Source: Deltaproteobacteria bacterium | Lineage (GTDB): Bacteria; Myxococcota_A; Polyangia; GCA-2747355 | DNA: 64,000 nucleotides | NCBI GenBank assembly: GCA_020633415.1 | Contig: JACKDQ010000001.1 | Span: 868,001 to 932,000, forward strand | Direction of reading: 5' to 3' | Shown here: piece after piece, positions 16,979 to 25,167 of the stretch | Position numbering within the stretch: position 1 is the first letter of the stretch | Layout: each line of letters opens with the position of its first letter | Position numbers and translations under genes: made by a program | The notes under the pieces: generated by a model | Told to the model about the DNA's origin: nothing | Seen by the model: only the letters and a program-made list of their open reading frames with translations | The model's database searches: none

Positions 16979-18394
16979 ATGACACGCATCCTTGTTAGCC
17001 GCATCGCCCTAGTTTTCGCGCTCAGCGCCTTGGGCGCGTGGGGGTGTGGACAGCTTGCTGCTGACGGCAGCGTCGTCGTCGATGGCAAGGCTGGCTACGT
17101 CGAGGCGCCACATACAGATCGCTACCAGGTGGGGATTGAGGACAGCCGCAGTCAATACGCGTCCGCGGGGCGGTACGAGGGCCCCTGGCAGCGCATCGCT
17201 TGCATGCGCAGCGCGGGGCTGCCAATTTTTCCCCAAGGCGTAGTGCCGGCTGTCGCTCCGCTGTACCTCTCTCTCGCGGAAGACTTCGTGACCGACGGGT
17301 TGAAGGACGGCAAAGGCATGCCAGTCAACCTGCACAATGCCGCCCTGCGGGGCGTTGTTGCGGGGCTGCTGGCCAGGCAGCTGGTGCTCGATGATCCGCT
17401 GACAGCGCGCAGCAATGGTGCGCCCGCCGACTGGGCGATCCTCGGGCCCAATGAGCAGACCATTGATTCGCTGTTTCTGGCTCTGACAGATCCGGCCGAT
17501 GGCTATTCCGTGCCGCCGTCGACATTTGAGCGGGCGAACGAGATGACCGAGCAGCGCTGCCCAAGTTGCGTTGCATCCACGGCCAAGAAAGAAGACGGAT
17601 TGGCTGCCCTCACCAGGCGGCTGGCAGCCGAGCGTCAGGCTGGGGGCAGCGTGGAGATCAGCGAGCTGCCATCGGGTTTGCGCAGTCGGGCGCTCGGTGA
17701 ACACCCCGTGACCTATTACATCCGTCGGCGGCTGGTACGTCACGTGCGGGCCTTTGATCTGTATGCGTTTTGCGTCGGCGATGCGACCAATGAAGAATGT
17801 GCTCGTGCTGATCTGTTTGGTGGTCTGCTGCTCGCTTCCTACGCCACCGTGGAGTACGATATCGACGGCATTCGCCCAGCTGCCGAATCGAGCTGTGTCG
17901 ACGGACAAATCGTTACCACCCACTACGAGCTGTCCCTGGCGGTTGGGCGCGAGGCGTCGGGCGGTCAGAGCATCCGAGCGACTGTAAAGGCTGCGAGCGC
18001 CGCACCGGATGCGGCCGCCACGCTCAAGTTGTACCTACAGCGGCCGAATCAACTCGAACCAGATTGCCGCACGCTGGCAGATGGCGAACAAGTGCTGCGT
18101 TTCGATCAACAGCGCACGCCGTCAGCTGTCTTTGCGGTGAGCGCACGCGACGACGGGGACTATCTTGCCCACGCCTTGCTCTGCTCAGGCGACGGGCGAC
18201 TGCTGACCAGCGCTCGGCAGGCCGTCGTCGTTTGTGGGCGATCGCGGCGCGATTCTGAGTGCATAGATAGCTTCACACCGCCGACGAGCCCTGGGTGCCA
18301 GTTAGGCAATCAACCCGCTGGCGCTTTGCCGATGGTCATTGTGATCGTTATCTTTGCTCGATGTCGTCGACGGAAACTGGTGGGCGCTGCGTAG
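16979..18394 (+). CDS. lipoprotein with MYXO-CTERM-like C-terminal tail
   Basis: 471 aa from ATG 16979, 10 bp after GGGAGG; GTG 16973 is an alternative. The signal peptide ends ALGAWGC, giving Cys23. GKAG follows at residues 36-39, matching the motif in three other lipoproteins of the window. The middle is not recognised and has scattered Cys pairs. The end reads Gly-Cys, a short polar stretch, a hydrophobic run (LPMVIVIVIFA) and an Arg/Lys cluster: the layout of the MYXO-CTERM sorting signal. Having both a lipobox and a C-terminal anchor is unusual. The frame continues only about 17 residues after the hydrophobic run. Confidence 0.7.
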   Translation: MTRILVSRIALVFALSALGAWGCGQLAADGSVVVDGKAGYVEAPHTDRYQVGIEDSRSQYASAGRYEGPWQRIACMRSAGLPIFPQGVVPAVAPLYLSLAEDFVTDGLKDGKGMPVNLHNAALRGVVAGLLARQLVLDDPLTARSNGAPADWAILGPNEQTIDSLFLALTDPADGYSVPPSTFERANEMTEQRCPSCVASTAKKEDGLAALTRRLAAERQAGGSVEISELPSGLRSRALGEHPVTYYIRRRLVRHVRAFDLYAFCVGDATNEECARADLFGGLLLASYATVEYDIDGIRPAAESSCVDGQIVTTHYELSLAVGREASGGQSIRATVKAASAAPDAAATLKLYLQRPNQLEPDCRTLADGEQVLRFDQQRTPSAVFAVSARDDGDYLAHALLCSGDGRLLTSARQAVVVCGRSRRDSECIDSFTPPTSPGCQLGNQPAGALPMVIVIVIFARCRRRKLVGAA

Positions 18395-18516
18395 ATCACG
18401 ATGCTGAAGCTGACCACTGGCGCCGCCGGCGTTCGGAAATTGGACGCCCTTTAATATCTTGGGCTTGTGATTTAGGTGAGTTGGCGCTGGTCTCGGTTTT
18501 GCTGTGCATTTGAACG

Positions 18517-18975
18517 ATGCGAACCTTCCCGGTCCTACTTCTGTTGAGCTTGTTCTTGCCGACCCTCGCTCACGGTGGCGAGTCGAGTTTTCGGATCATG
18601 GACACCGCGCTGAGCTCGGGCGGTGACGTGACGGTCAAACTGGGCTATTCCAACGACTGGGGCACGCCGGAGCTGACGCGTAGCAACGCTGCCGTCGAGC
18701 TCTTTCTCTTTCCTAGGCGCCCGGCCCACCCCGACGATATCCGAAGGCGGATGGGGATGCCGATCTGCGAGGTGCGGCTGGCGGTCAAGGGTGCGTGTCA
18801 GATCACGATCCCCCGTCAGCTGTTAATCTCCGCCCAACTCGGCGCCGGCCAGACGGTGCACCTTTCGGGGTTGTGGAAGGTCAGCGGCCATGTCTGGGGT
18901 TACGGCAACTGGGGCGGTCGCACCGGCCTGAGCTACCGCGAAGTCCGGCTGACGATTCCCAAGGGTTTCAAATAG
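18517..18975 (+). CDS. secreted protein of unknown function
   Basis: 152 aa. A clear Sec signal peptide, LLLLSLFLPTLAHG, with cleavage near residue 20, is followed by a beta-rich domain of about 130 residues (VKLGYSNDW, VELFLFPRR, TVHLSGLWKVSGHVWGYG) containing one Cys pair (CEVRLAVKGAC). No family recognised. It lies between two other envelope-protein genes with 53-120 bp gaps. Composition and signal peptide support a real gene. Confidence 0.65.
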   Translation: MRTFPVLLLLSLFLPTLAHGGESSFRIMDTALSSGGDVTVKLGYSNDWGTPELTRSNAAVELFLFPRRPAHPDDIRRRMGMPICEVRLAVKGACQITIPRQLLISAQLGAGQTVHLSGLWKVSGHVWGYGNWGGRTGLSYREVRLTIPKGFK

Positions 18976-19028
18976 CCGCAACATTCTCGATCGGGCAACG
19001 ATCGTGGGCGTTCGCGCGTCTGTGAGGC

Positions 19029-20009
19029 GTGTCATCGCGGCTGCTCGGCGTGTTTTTCCCCTTGGCGCTTCTGCTCCATCTGGCGCTCGGCTGGTTGGCC
19101 TCACTGCGCGAATGCGGTGGCGGCGCGCCGACGCTCACCAGCCCAGGTCCGATCTGGCTAACGCCCGAACCCGGCTCGACGATCGTTCAGTCGCACCCAA
19201 CGCCGATTACGGTTGCAGCGCCGCCTTCACCGCAAACCGCGCGTCGGATTCGCTCGCCGCCAAAGCGCCCGCGGGTCGATCGGCCGTCGGCGTTCTCGCT
19301 GAAGATGCGTGTGGTTTCTCAGACGAGCCTCGAAGGTAGCTGGGTTCGTGCGCCACATTCTGCGCGCACCTCGACGCCCCGCAAGGGGCGAGCGATCGCT
19401 TCGCCCTTCGAACTGAGCGATGGTCGCGCCAACGTGCGGGCGGGTCGCGTCGATCCGGTCTTTTACGAGATCGAGCGGGCAGCGAGCAAGCGCTTCTGGC
19501 CAAGCTGGAAGGTGATCGGTCGCGAAGGCAAAGGGATGCAGCGCGTGAGACGTGTGCTGGGGCGGATCGTGCGGGCGTTTATCGCTAGCTACCGCCAGCG
19601 GCTCGACGCGTACGGCAAGGCGCAAGCGAAGACTCGTCCTGGCGACACTGCGGATGATCAGATCGCACCGTGGCGCTGGGCAACGGCCGATGGTGGCCAA
19701 ACGATCGCGCTGGTTTGCCTGGTGTATCGAGCTGATCGTCGCTGGGCCGTTCGCCTGGCCGGCGCCTCGGGGGTGCCGGCGTTCGATCGCCAGGCCAGAC
19801 GGGCACTCGAGCGCGCCGCGCTGTCCCCGGCGCTGACGCGCTACGATCAGCCGGTTGAGGTCTGTTATCGCTTTAGGGCCACGGTCAATCGCGTGCCACC
19901 TTTGCCCATCGTCGGCTGCAGCTTCGATGAGGTCGCGTTGAGCGCGCGCTGCTATTACCCGCTCAAGCGCTTGATTAAACTCGCTGTCGAGCTTTGGTCG
20001 GCGCATTGA
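19029..20009 (+). CDS. TonB-like protein
   Basis: 326 aa, GTG start at 19029. The N-terminal helix LLGVFFPLALLLHLALGWLA is followed by a Pro/Arg-rich linker (about residues 35-120) and a C-terminal domain containing GVPAFDRQARRALERAALSP ... VEVCYRFRATVN, the signature arrangement of TonB/TolA C-terminal domains. Such proteins span the periplasm and pass energy or force from the inner to the outer membrane. No ExbB/ExbD or TonB-dependent receptor is nearby, so the partner is unknown. Two Cys in the last 30 residues are unusual for TonB. Confidence 0.6.
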   Translation: MSSRLLGVFFPLALLLHLALGWLASLRECGGGAPTLTSPGPIWLTPEPGSTIVQSHPTPITVAAPPSPQTARRIRSPPKRPRVDRPSAFSLKMRVVSQTSLEGSWVRAPHSARTSTPRKGRAIASPFELSDGRANVRAGRVDPVFYEIERAASKRFWPSWKVIGREGKGMQRVRRVLGRIVRAFIASYRQRLDAYGKAQAKTRPGDTADDQIAPWRWATADGGQTIALVCLVYRADRRWAVRLAGASGVPAFDRQARRALERAALSPALTRYDQPVEVCYRFRATVNRVPPLPIVGCSFDEVALSARCYYPLKRLIKLAVELWSAH

Positions 20010-20162
20010 CTCAGTGATTGTTGTCCGGCCAACAGTTTGCGTTCGCGGCGCTACGAGCGTCGGGGCGTTGAACATCGTGTTCGCGAAAAAGTCTGGCCGA
20101 GTTGCGTGAATCGTCTGGACGGATCGCCTTCGTATTGCGTACTAGAGGCCTGAGGTGAACGG

Positions 20163-22019
20163 ATGAAGCGACGTTGGCGTTCGGTTTTGCTGGTGACCGT
20201 GATACTCGCTGGCTGTGGCAGCCAGGCAAGACCGGCGGTATTCGATGGCGGCGGTGACGGCGCCATCGACGACGCGGCGCTCTCGGCTACTGACGCGGCG
20301 CTGTCGATTGCTGATGCGGCACTGCCGGTTGCCGACGCGGCCGGCGCTGGCGATGGGGCGAGGCCCGCCGATGGGGCGAAGGTCAGCGATGGATCTTCGC
20401 ACGACGGTCGACCCGCCTGTCAGAACGAGTGTCCGCAACAGGGAGCGCGTCGCTGCGAAGCCAACGGGGGCTACGCCGTTTGTGGAAACTACGATGGTGA
20501 TGCTTGCCTGGAATGGAGTCAGGCAAGCTCTTGTCCGCAAGAGCAGATCTGTGTCGAGCCGGGTGGCGTGTGCACGCCGGCATGCAACGGCAAACCCTGC
20601 GCCTGTCAGATTGGCGACACGCAGCCTTGCGTCAACGTCGGTGAGTGCAAAGACGGGATTCGCCAGTGTGTCAATGGCAGCTTCGGCCCTTGTATCTGGA
20701 AGACTGGTCCGCAATCGGAAGTCTGCGATGGCAAAGACAACGATTGCGACGGAGCGACCGACGAATCGACGGACCTCGCTGCACCAGCTTGTAGCAAGCA
20801 GCTTGGCGTTTGCAGCGGCGCGACGAAGAAGTGCGGCGGCGCTGCGGGTTGGTTGACTTGCGTCGATGCCGATTACAAAGCGCAGGCAAAGCTCGCCGGA
20901 CAGAGCTACGAGGTTGTCGAATCGCTTTGTGACGCACAAGACAACGACTGCAACGGCAAAACCGATGAGCCGGCCCAGTGCTGCAAGCCGCAGTGCGCGA
21001 GCAAGCCTTGCGGTGCCCAGGACGGTTGCGGCAGCCAGTGCAACGGCTTCTGCGGGCTGCATCAAACCTGCGACCTGAGCTTTAACTGCGTCTGTGCCAA
21101 CGTTACCTGCAACGGTGTGTGCTGCGGGACGAACGAGGTTTGTAGCAATAACACCTGTACGCCGGGCGCGGTCGCCGGTTGGAAGCTGGTGTCTTCGGGC
21201 ACGACGCAGCGTCTCGATGCGATTTGGGCCGCAGGCCCGAATGATGTTTGGTTTGCCGGAACCGGCGGTACGCTGCTGCACTACGATGGTAGCAGCGTCA
21301 AGGCCTTCAACTCGGGGACGACGGCGGACCTGGTCGATCTCTGGGGCTTTGGTAGTAGCAGTATCGTCGCGATCGGCGGTTACAACCCGGGTGTGATCAC
21401 CACTTACGACGGCACCAAGTGGAATGCGGTTTCCAGCTCGTTGATCGAGCCACGTGCGATTTGGGGTCGGTCAGCGAGCGACTACTACGTGAGTTCGCGC
21501 AAGACCGTTGGCAAGCTGGGCGATGATATCTATCACTTCGTCGGCGGTGCGTTGGCCGGCTCCGTCTTCTCACCGGGCTATTGGGTGCACGAGCTTAGTG
21601 GTAGCGCCAAGACTGGGGAGATCTGGGGTCCGCTCAACCGTTCTGCAGTTTATTTCGATGGTTCGAGCTGGACGATTTTGCCGTCGGTCTTTCCGGACAC
21701 GCTGGGAGCGGTCTGGATGCGCGACAGCGCCGATGTCTGGGCCGGCGGTCGCAATACGCTGGTGCGTTACGATGGCAGCAAGTGGTCGCCCTACAGCCAG
21801 CCCCACGCCAACACCCATTATCTGGCGATCCATGGCACCGCGGCCGATGACGTCTGGGCGGTGGGTACCTCCGGCAAGATCGCACATTTCGATGGCAACG
21901 GCTGGCAACTCTCGACGCAGAGCCACACCTCGCAAGACTTGCGCGATGTGTTTGCGATCAGCGCCTCTGATGTCTGGGCGGTCAGCCACCAGGGCGTAAT
22001 CTTGCACTATACCCCCTAA
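20163..22019 (+). CDS. lipoprotein: MopE-type Cys-rich region plus Trp-rich beta-propeller
   Basis: 618 aa. The lipobox LAGC gives Cys18. Residues ~28-80 are a low-complexity Asp/Ala/Gly linker built from repeats of about 8 residues (DAALS.AD). A Cys-rich region (~85-330) contains two MopE-type motifs, EVCDGKDNDCDGATDE and LCDAQDNDCNGKTDE, proposed calcium/metal-binding segments, and one CKPQC...CG unit like the repeats at 50742-51518. The last ~280 residues are a repeat domain in which [IV]W......DVW.[AV]G and HYDGSSW recur about every 40-45 residues, giving a beta-propeller of probably six or seven blades. Surface-exposed lipoprotein with ligand- or adhesion-type modules (inference). Confidence 0.75.
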   Translation: MKRRWRSVLLVTVILAGCGSQARPAVFDGGGDGAIDDAALSATDAALSIADAALPVADAAGAGDGARPADGAKVSDGSSHDGRPACQNECPQQGARRCEANGGYAVCGNYDGDACLEWSQASSCPQEQICVEPGGVCTPACNGKPCACQIGDTQPCVNVGECKDGIRQCVNGSFGPCIWKTGPQSEVCDGKDNDCDGATDESTDLAAPACSKQLGVCSGATKKCGGAAGWLTCVDADYKAQAKLAGQSYEVVESLCDAQDNDCNGKTDEPAQCCKPQCASKPCGAQDGCGSQCNGFCGLHQTCDLSFNCVCANVTCNGVCCGTNEVCSNNTCTPGAVAGWKLVSSGTTQRLDAIWAAGPNDVWFAGTGGTLLHYDGSSVKAFNSGTTADLVDLWGFGSSSIVAIGGYNPGVITTYDGTKWNAVSSSLIEPRAIWGRSASDYYVSSRKTVGKLGDDIYHFVGGALAGSVFSPGYWVHELSGSAKTGEIWGPLNRSAVYFDGSSWTILPSVFPDTLGAVWMRDSADVWAGGRNTLVRYDGSKWSPYSQPHANTHYLAIHGTAADDVWAVGTSGKIAHFDGNGWQLSTQSHTSQDLRDVFAISASDVWAVSHQGVILHYTP

Positions 22020-22031
22020 GCGCAAAGCGAC

Positions 22032-22047
22032 GCTCAGCTCGGTGAGC
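22032..22047. terminator. small hairpin between convergent genes
   Basis: GCTCA (22032-22036), 6-nt loop, TGAGC (22043-22047). It covers the stop codon of the minus-strand lipoprotein and lies 13 bp after the stop of the plus-strand propeller gene. There is no T-tract on either side, so this is weak. Confidence 0.25.
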
Positions 22048-22402
22048 AGACCCGCTGGCGCCCGACGCTTTGGCAGAGATACGCGCTGCGGCAGCTTGGC
22101 GGCTCGATGGTGCAGATCGGTGCACAGAGCTGCCCTTCGCCACCCGGAAACGTGACCTGGACGCAGAGCGCACCGTCGGGGCAACGCTCATCGCAGGTGC
22201 GCGTGCAGGAGCCCCCCGGAAGCTCGGTGAGGCAGATCAGCTGTTGCTCGCAGTCGGCGTCCTTTTGGCAGGCGTCGCCGACGCGACCCGATCCCGCGGG
22301 GCCCTGGTGGGTCCGTCTGAGGTCGGCACCACAAGCTGCCAAGCCGATGCTGATCAGCATCAGCGCCAGTCGTGCCACCGATCGGTTGGTTGTGCGCGTC
22401 AC
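22034..22402 (-). CDS. small Cys-rich lipoprotein
   Basis: 122 aa. The signal peptide ends GLAAC, giving Cys24. The mature part carries about ten Cys (CQKDADCEQQLIC, CTRTCDERCPDGALC, CAPIC), spaced as in EGF-like or 'DxDC' repeat proteins. The DACQKDADCEQQLIC unit resembles repeats widespread in Myxococcota secreted proteins. It converges with the propeller lipoprotein and is divergent from the next Cys-rich gene. Disulfide-stabilised surface protein, function unknown. Confidence 0.7.
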   Translation of the reverse strand: MTRTTNRSVARLALMLISIGLAACGADLRRTHQGPAGSGRVGDACQKDADCEQQLICLTELPGGSCTRTCDERCPDGALCVQVTFPGGEGQLCAPICTIEPPSCRSAYLCQSVGRQRVCSPS

Positions 22403-22590
22403 ACGGTCTCTCTTATCCGGCTTTGGTCATTGCGGCAAATGCTAGTTAGATCGTGGGCCTAGCACGTTTCGTCGGCGCTCGCTGCCAATCGCGCTCCGTG
22501 CCGACGACGAAAGGTCTTGCATTGTCGACTGCGTACGGCTTAAGCACGGGGCCGGGGAGCACACCACGCCCAGGCGATGGAGGCTTAGAA

Positions 22591-23310
22591 ATGATAAGAA
22601 AATCGGCAATTAAGGCAGGTCTCGCTGTTGTCGCTTCGGCGCTGTACGTCGTTAGCATCGGCGCGAGCGGCGACGGTGGCTGCGGCGGCGGCAAGGTCAA
22701 GACAGCGCAAGAGCTTTGCACGTCCAGCGGTGGAAAGTGGGACGACAGCGCCTGTCCGTTGGCCTGTTGGCCGCCCAAGTGCGGTGAGCCGGTCAACCAG
22801 GCTTGCACGGCGAACTGCGGCAGCGAGCCGGTGTGTCGGTGCCCGTCGAACAAACCTTACTGGACCGACGGCAAGGGCTGTCAGTCGATCAGCGACTGCA
22901 ATCTGACGGCCTGCAAAGATGATTCGGACTGCCAGGCGCTCGGTCAGTGGTGCGGTTACATCAGCAGTACCGAGCGGATCTGCAAAGACTGGCAACAGGT
23001 CGGCCAAGGCTGCGGCGGCTTCGTGCGGCCGGAATACCTGCGTCGCTGCGATCCTAGCTTGTTCTGCAAGACCAACCCACAGATTCCAGATCTGCCAGGC
23101 GTGTGTACCGCACCCGAGTGCACCACCGACGCCGACTGCAAGCTATTTTCGAATTACTGTGGTGGCTGCAACTGCGATGCGCTCAAAGCGTCGGATCCGT
23201 TCCCCAGCTGCCCCAACCCGCCCGTCAATTGCTTCGTCGACCCCTGCATGCAGAAAGTCGCCAAGTGCAACAGCAAGCGTTGCATCGTGGCGAGCAGCAG
23301 CACCAACTGA
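22591..23310 (+). CDS. secreted Cys-rich protein
   Basis: 239 aa from ATG 22591, 7 bp after GGAGG (22579-22583). An N-terminal hydrophobic segment (AGLAVVASALYVVSIG) looks like a signal peptide; the following Cys is preceded by GDGG rather than a proper lipobox, so lipidation is uncertain. More than 25 Cys follow in modules such as CKDDSDCQALGQWCGY and CTTDADCKLFSNYCGGCNC. The 'DxDC' units match those in the divergent lipoprotein at 22034-22402, which suggests a shared function or common origin. No enzyme domain seen. Confidence 0.7.
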   Translation: MIRKSAIKAGLAVVASALYVVSIGASGDGGCGGGKVKTAQELCTSSGGKWDDSACPLACWPPKCGEPVNQACTANCGSEPVCRCPSNKPYWTDGKGCQSISDCNLTACKDDSDCQALGQWCGYISSTERICKDWQQVGQGCGGFVRPEYLRRCDPSLFCKTNPQIPDLPGVCTAPECTTDADCKLFSNYCGGCNCDALKASDPFPSCPNPPVNCFVDPCMQKVAKCNSKRCIVASSSTN

Positions 23311-23327
23311 GCAACGATTAGCGACTC

Positions 23328-23346
23328 CGCCCCGATCGAAGGGGCG
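23328..23346. terminator. GC-rich hairpin between convergent genes
   Basis: CGCCCC (23328-23333), 7-nt loop, GGGGCG (23341-23346): a perfect 6-bp G/C stem 18 bp after the stop of the plus-strand Cys-rich gene. No U-run follows. Possible terminator or mRNA 3'-end stabiliser. Confidence 0.35.
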
Positions 23347-23533
23347 AGGTCGTGGTCCAAGTCAATCTATGCGCCGCCAGCGGTCACCGGTCTTGGCCGC
23401 CGGCGCGCCTCGGTCGTGCACGGCCAGGCACCCCAAAAAAGACGCAGCCCGCGCAGCAGTAATCGTGGCCGCGGTAAAGAGACAACCGGTGCCCAGCTGA
23501 TCGGCTTTTGCGGCTGCGCTGCGGCGGGAGCGG

Positions 23534-24508
23534 CTACCGAGCGGTCGCGGGCTGCCGAGTGATCAGCGAGCAATCGAATTCACGAATGAAGCGCAGGTTA
23601 AGCGGCTCGAAACCGCTCGCCTTTCCAATCTGGTAGCCGGTGTGCCGTCGATATTCGGCGGCAACGGCTTCAAACGGCGCTTTGTTGAGGCAGCGCTTGA
23701 TCACGCCGAAGATCATGCCCGTGCGATGCATACCGCCACCGCAGTGCAGGTAGATGTTGCCCGATGGCTGTTTTCCGCCGGGCGAAATGATCTGTGAGTT
23801 GATCAGCTCGGCGACCCGACGCATTGCACGATCGCGGTTTTGCTTATAGCCGTCTTCGTTTTTGATCAGTCCACGCCACTGGAATTGACCGAAGTCGTCG
23901 TAGTGTGTGGCGCCATGCTGCTCAGTCAGCGAGCGCTCTTTTTCGATGAGGTCGCGCAGCGGGAAGTGTCCGCCGTATAAGTTGATTACGTGGCGAACGC
24001 CACCTTGTTCGAGCAACGAGCGCAGACATGAACGCTCTTGTTGCAGATCGAAGGTAACACCCGAACGGAATACGACGAGTGGGCGTGTGGTACCGTCTTT
24101 GTCGGTGTAGTGGCGGTTGGCGATGATCATCGCGCCGAAGTTCTGCGGCTGCAGTTGCTCGTAGACCGCGCGCACGAGGTAGCCGAGCACGACTCGCGCA
24201 CCCTTTTTGCGCGTTTGCTTGTCGAGCGAGAGTCCCCATTGCGCGGCGATCTGCGCAGCGGCCGCTTCGGAGTATTCGCCGAGCCGCGGTACCCAATAGG
24301 TCCGCGTGTTGCAGCGGATCGCCTGCGGGTTGATCTTGGCTTGCTCGAGCACGGCTGCGGTATCTTTGCGGTCGACGGCATCACCGAACGAGGGCAGCTT
24401 AGCGGGAGCGGTGGCTTGTTTGTGTGCGCAAGAGAGGCTCAGTAGTCCACAGCTGATGATCGCAGACTTGAGCGAGCTCCCGCACCTGGCACGAAAAGGA
24501 CGGAACAT
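23534..24508 (-). CDS. tyrosine-phosphatase-like lipoprotein
   Basis: 324 aa. The signal peptide ends LSLSC, giving Cys27. The C-terminal half contains the cysteine-phosphatase loop C256-GGGMH-R262 followed by TG (HCGGGMHRTG), i.e. the CX5R motif. It is preceded by VVFRSG and LLEQGGVRHVINLYG, which match the start of bacterial Tyr_phosphatase3-type domains, so the catalytic Cys, Arg and scaffold are present. A general-acid Asp may lie in THYDDFGQFQ. Likely a phosphatase anchored outside the inner membrane; the substrate (protein phosphotyrosine, lipid or inositol phosphate) cannot be told. It is followed by ppiB on the same strand but upstream in sequence, with a 29-bp gap. Confidence 0.75.
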   Translation of the reverse strand: MFRPFRARCGSSLKSAIISCGLLSLSCAHKQATAPAKLPSFGDAVDRKDTAAVLEQAKINPQAIRCNTRTYWVPRLGEYSEAAAAQIAAQWGLSLDKQTRKKGARVVLGYLVRAVYEQLQPQNFGAMIIANRHYTDKDGTTRPLVVFRSGVTFDLQQERSCLRSLLEQGGVRHVINLYGGHFPLRDLIEKERSLTEQHGATHYDDFGQFQWRGLIKNEDGYKQNRDRAMRRVAELINSQIISPGGKQPSGNIYLHCGGGMHRTGMIFGVIKRCLNKAPFEAVAAEYRRHTGYQIGKASGFEPLNLRFIREFDCSLITRQPATAR

Positions 24509-24537
24509 CGCTGTAAGGTACTCGGCTTGTCGGTTGG

Positions 24538-25044
24538 TTATTCTTCGAGCACCGACGCTGATTCGATGCGGACCGGTTCTTGGGGGCAGTCTTTGCTAAA
24601 TGGACCATGGGCGCCGGTCTCGACCGCCTTGATCGCGTCGACGACGTCCATGCCTTCGATGACGTGGCCAAAGACACAATAGCCCCAGCCCTCTGGGGTC
24701 TCGTCTTTGAAGTCCAAAAAGGCGTTGTCGACGACATTGATGAAAAACTGCGAGGTTGCGCTGTCAGGATCGGGGGTGCGAGCCATCGCCACCGAGCCGC
24801 GGACATTCTTCAGCCCGTTATTGGCTTCGTTCTTGATCGGCGCGCGCGTTGGACGCTTTTTCAACTCTTCGTCGTATCCGCCGCCCTGAATCATGAACCC
24901 ATCGATCACGCGGTGAAAAACGGTGCCGTCGTAATGCTGCGCATTGACGTAGTCGAGAACGTTCTGAGTTGAGATCGGCGCCTTTTCCGCGTCGAGTTCG
25001 AGTGTGATCTTTCCCTTGGTTGTTTCGAGCACGATTTTGGGCAT
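24538..25044 (-). CDS. ppiB: peptidyl-prolyl cis-trans isomerase, cyclophilin type
   Basis: 168 aa, single cyclophilin domain without signal peptide, so cytoplasmic. Active-site segments are present: FHRVIDGFMIQGGGY with the catalytic Arg, SATSQFFINVVDNAFLD and GYCVFGHVIEGMDVVDAI. Length and motifs match PpiB. It catalyses proline isomerisation during protein folding. It lies 29 bp upstream of the phosphatase-like lipoprotein gene on the same strand, possibly co-transcribed. Confidence 0.93.
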   Translation of the reverse strand: MPKIVLETTKGKITLELDAEKAPISTQNVLDYVNAQHYDGTVFHRVIDGFMIQGGGYDEELKKRPTRAPIKNEANNGLKNVRGSVAMARTPDPDSATSQFFINVVDNAFLDFKDETPEGWGYCVFGHVIEGMDVVDAIKAVETGAHGPFSKDCPQEPVRIESASVLEE

Positions 25045-25167
25045 CTGAACCGACCTTGAGAATTGATGCTAACAGCGTTTCAAAAACTCGGCAGTTTTGC
25101 AAGGACATTGTCCTGCGTTTCAATAGGTTATGGCTGTTGCGCAGGCCGTCGCAGGGAACGGCGATGG

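Noticed and set aside
20142..21281. A 379-aa frame antisense to the propeller lipoprotein
   Set aside because: Ala/Arg-rich shadow of the Asp/Ala linker and Cys repeats; no signal or motif.
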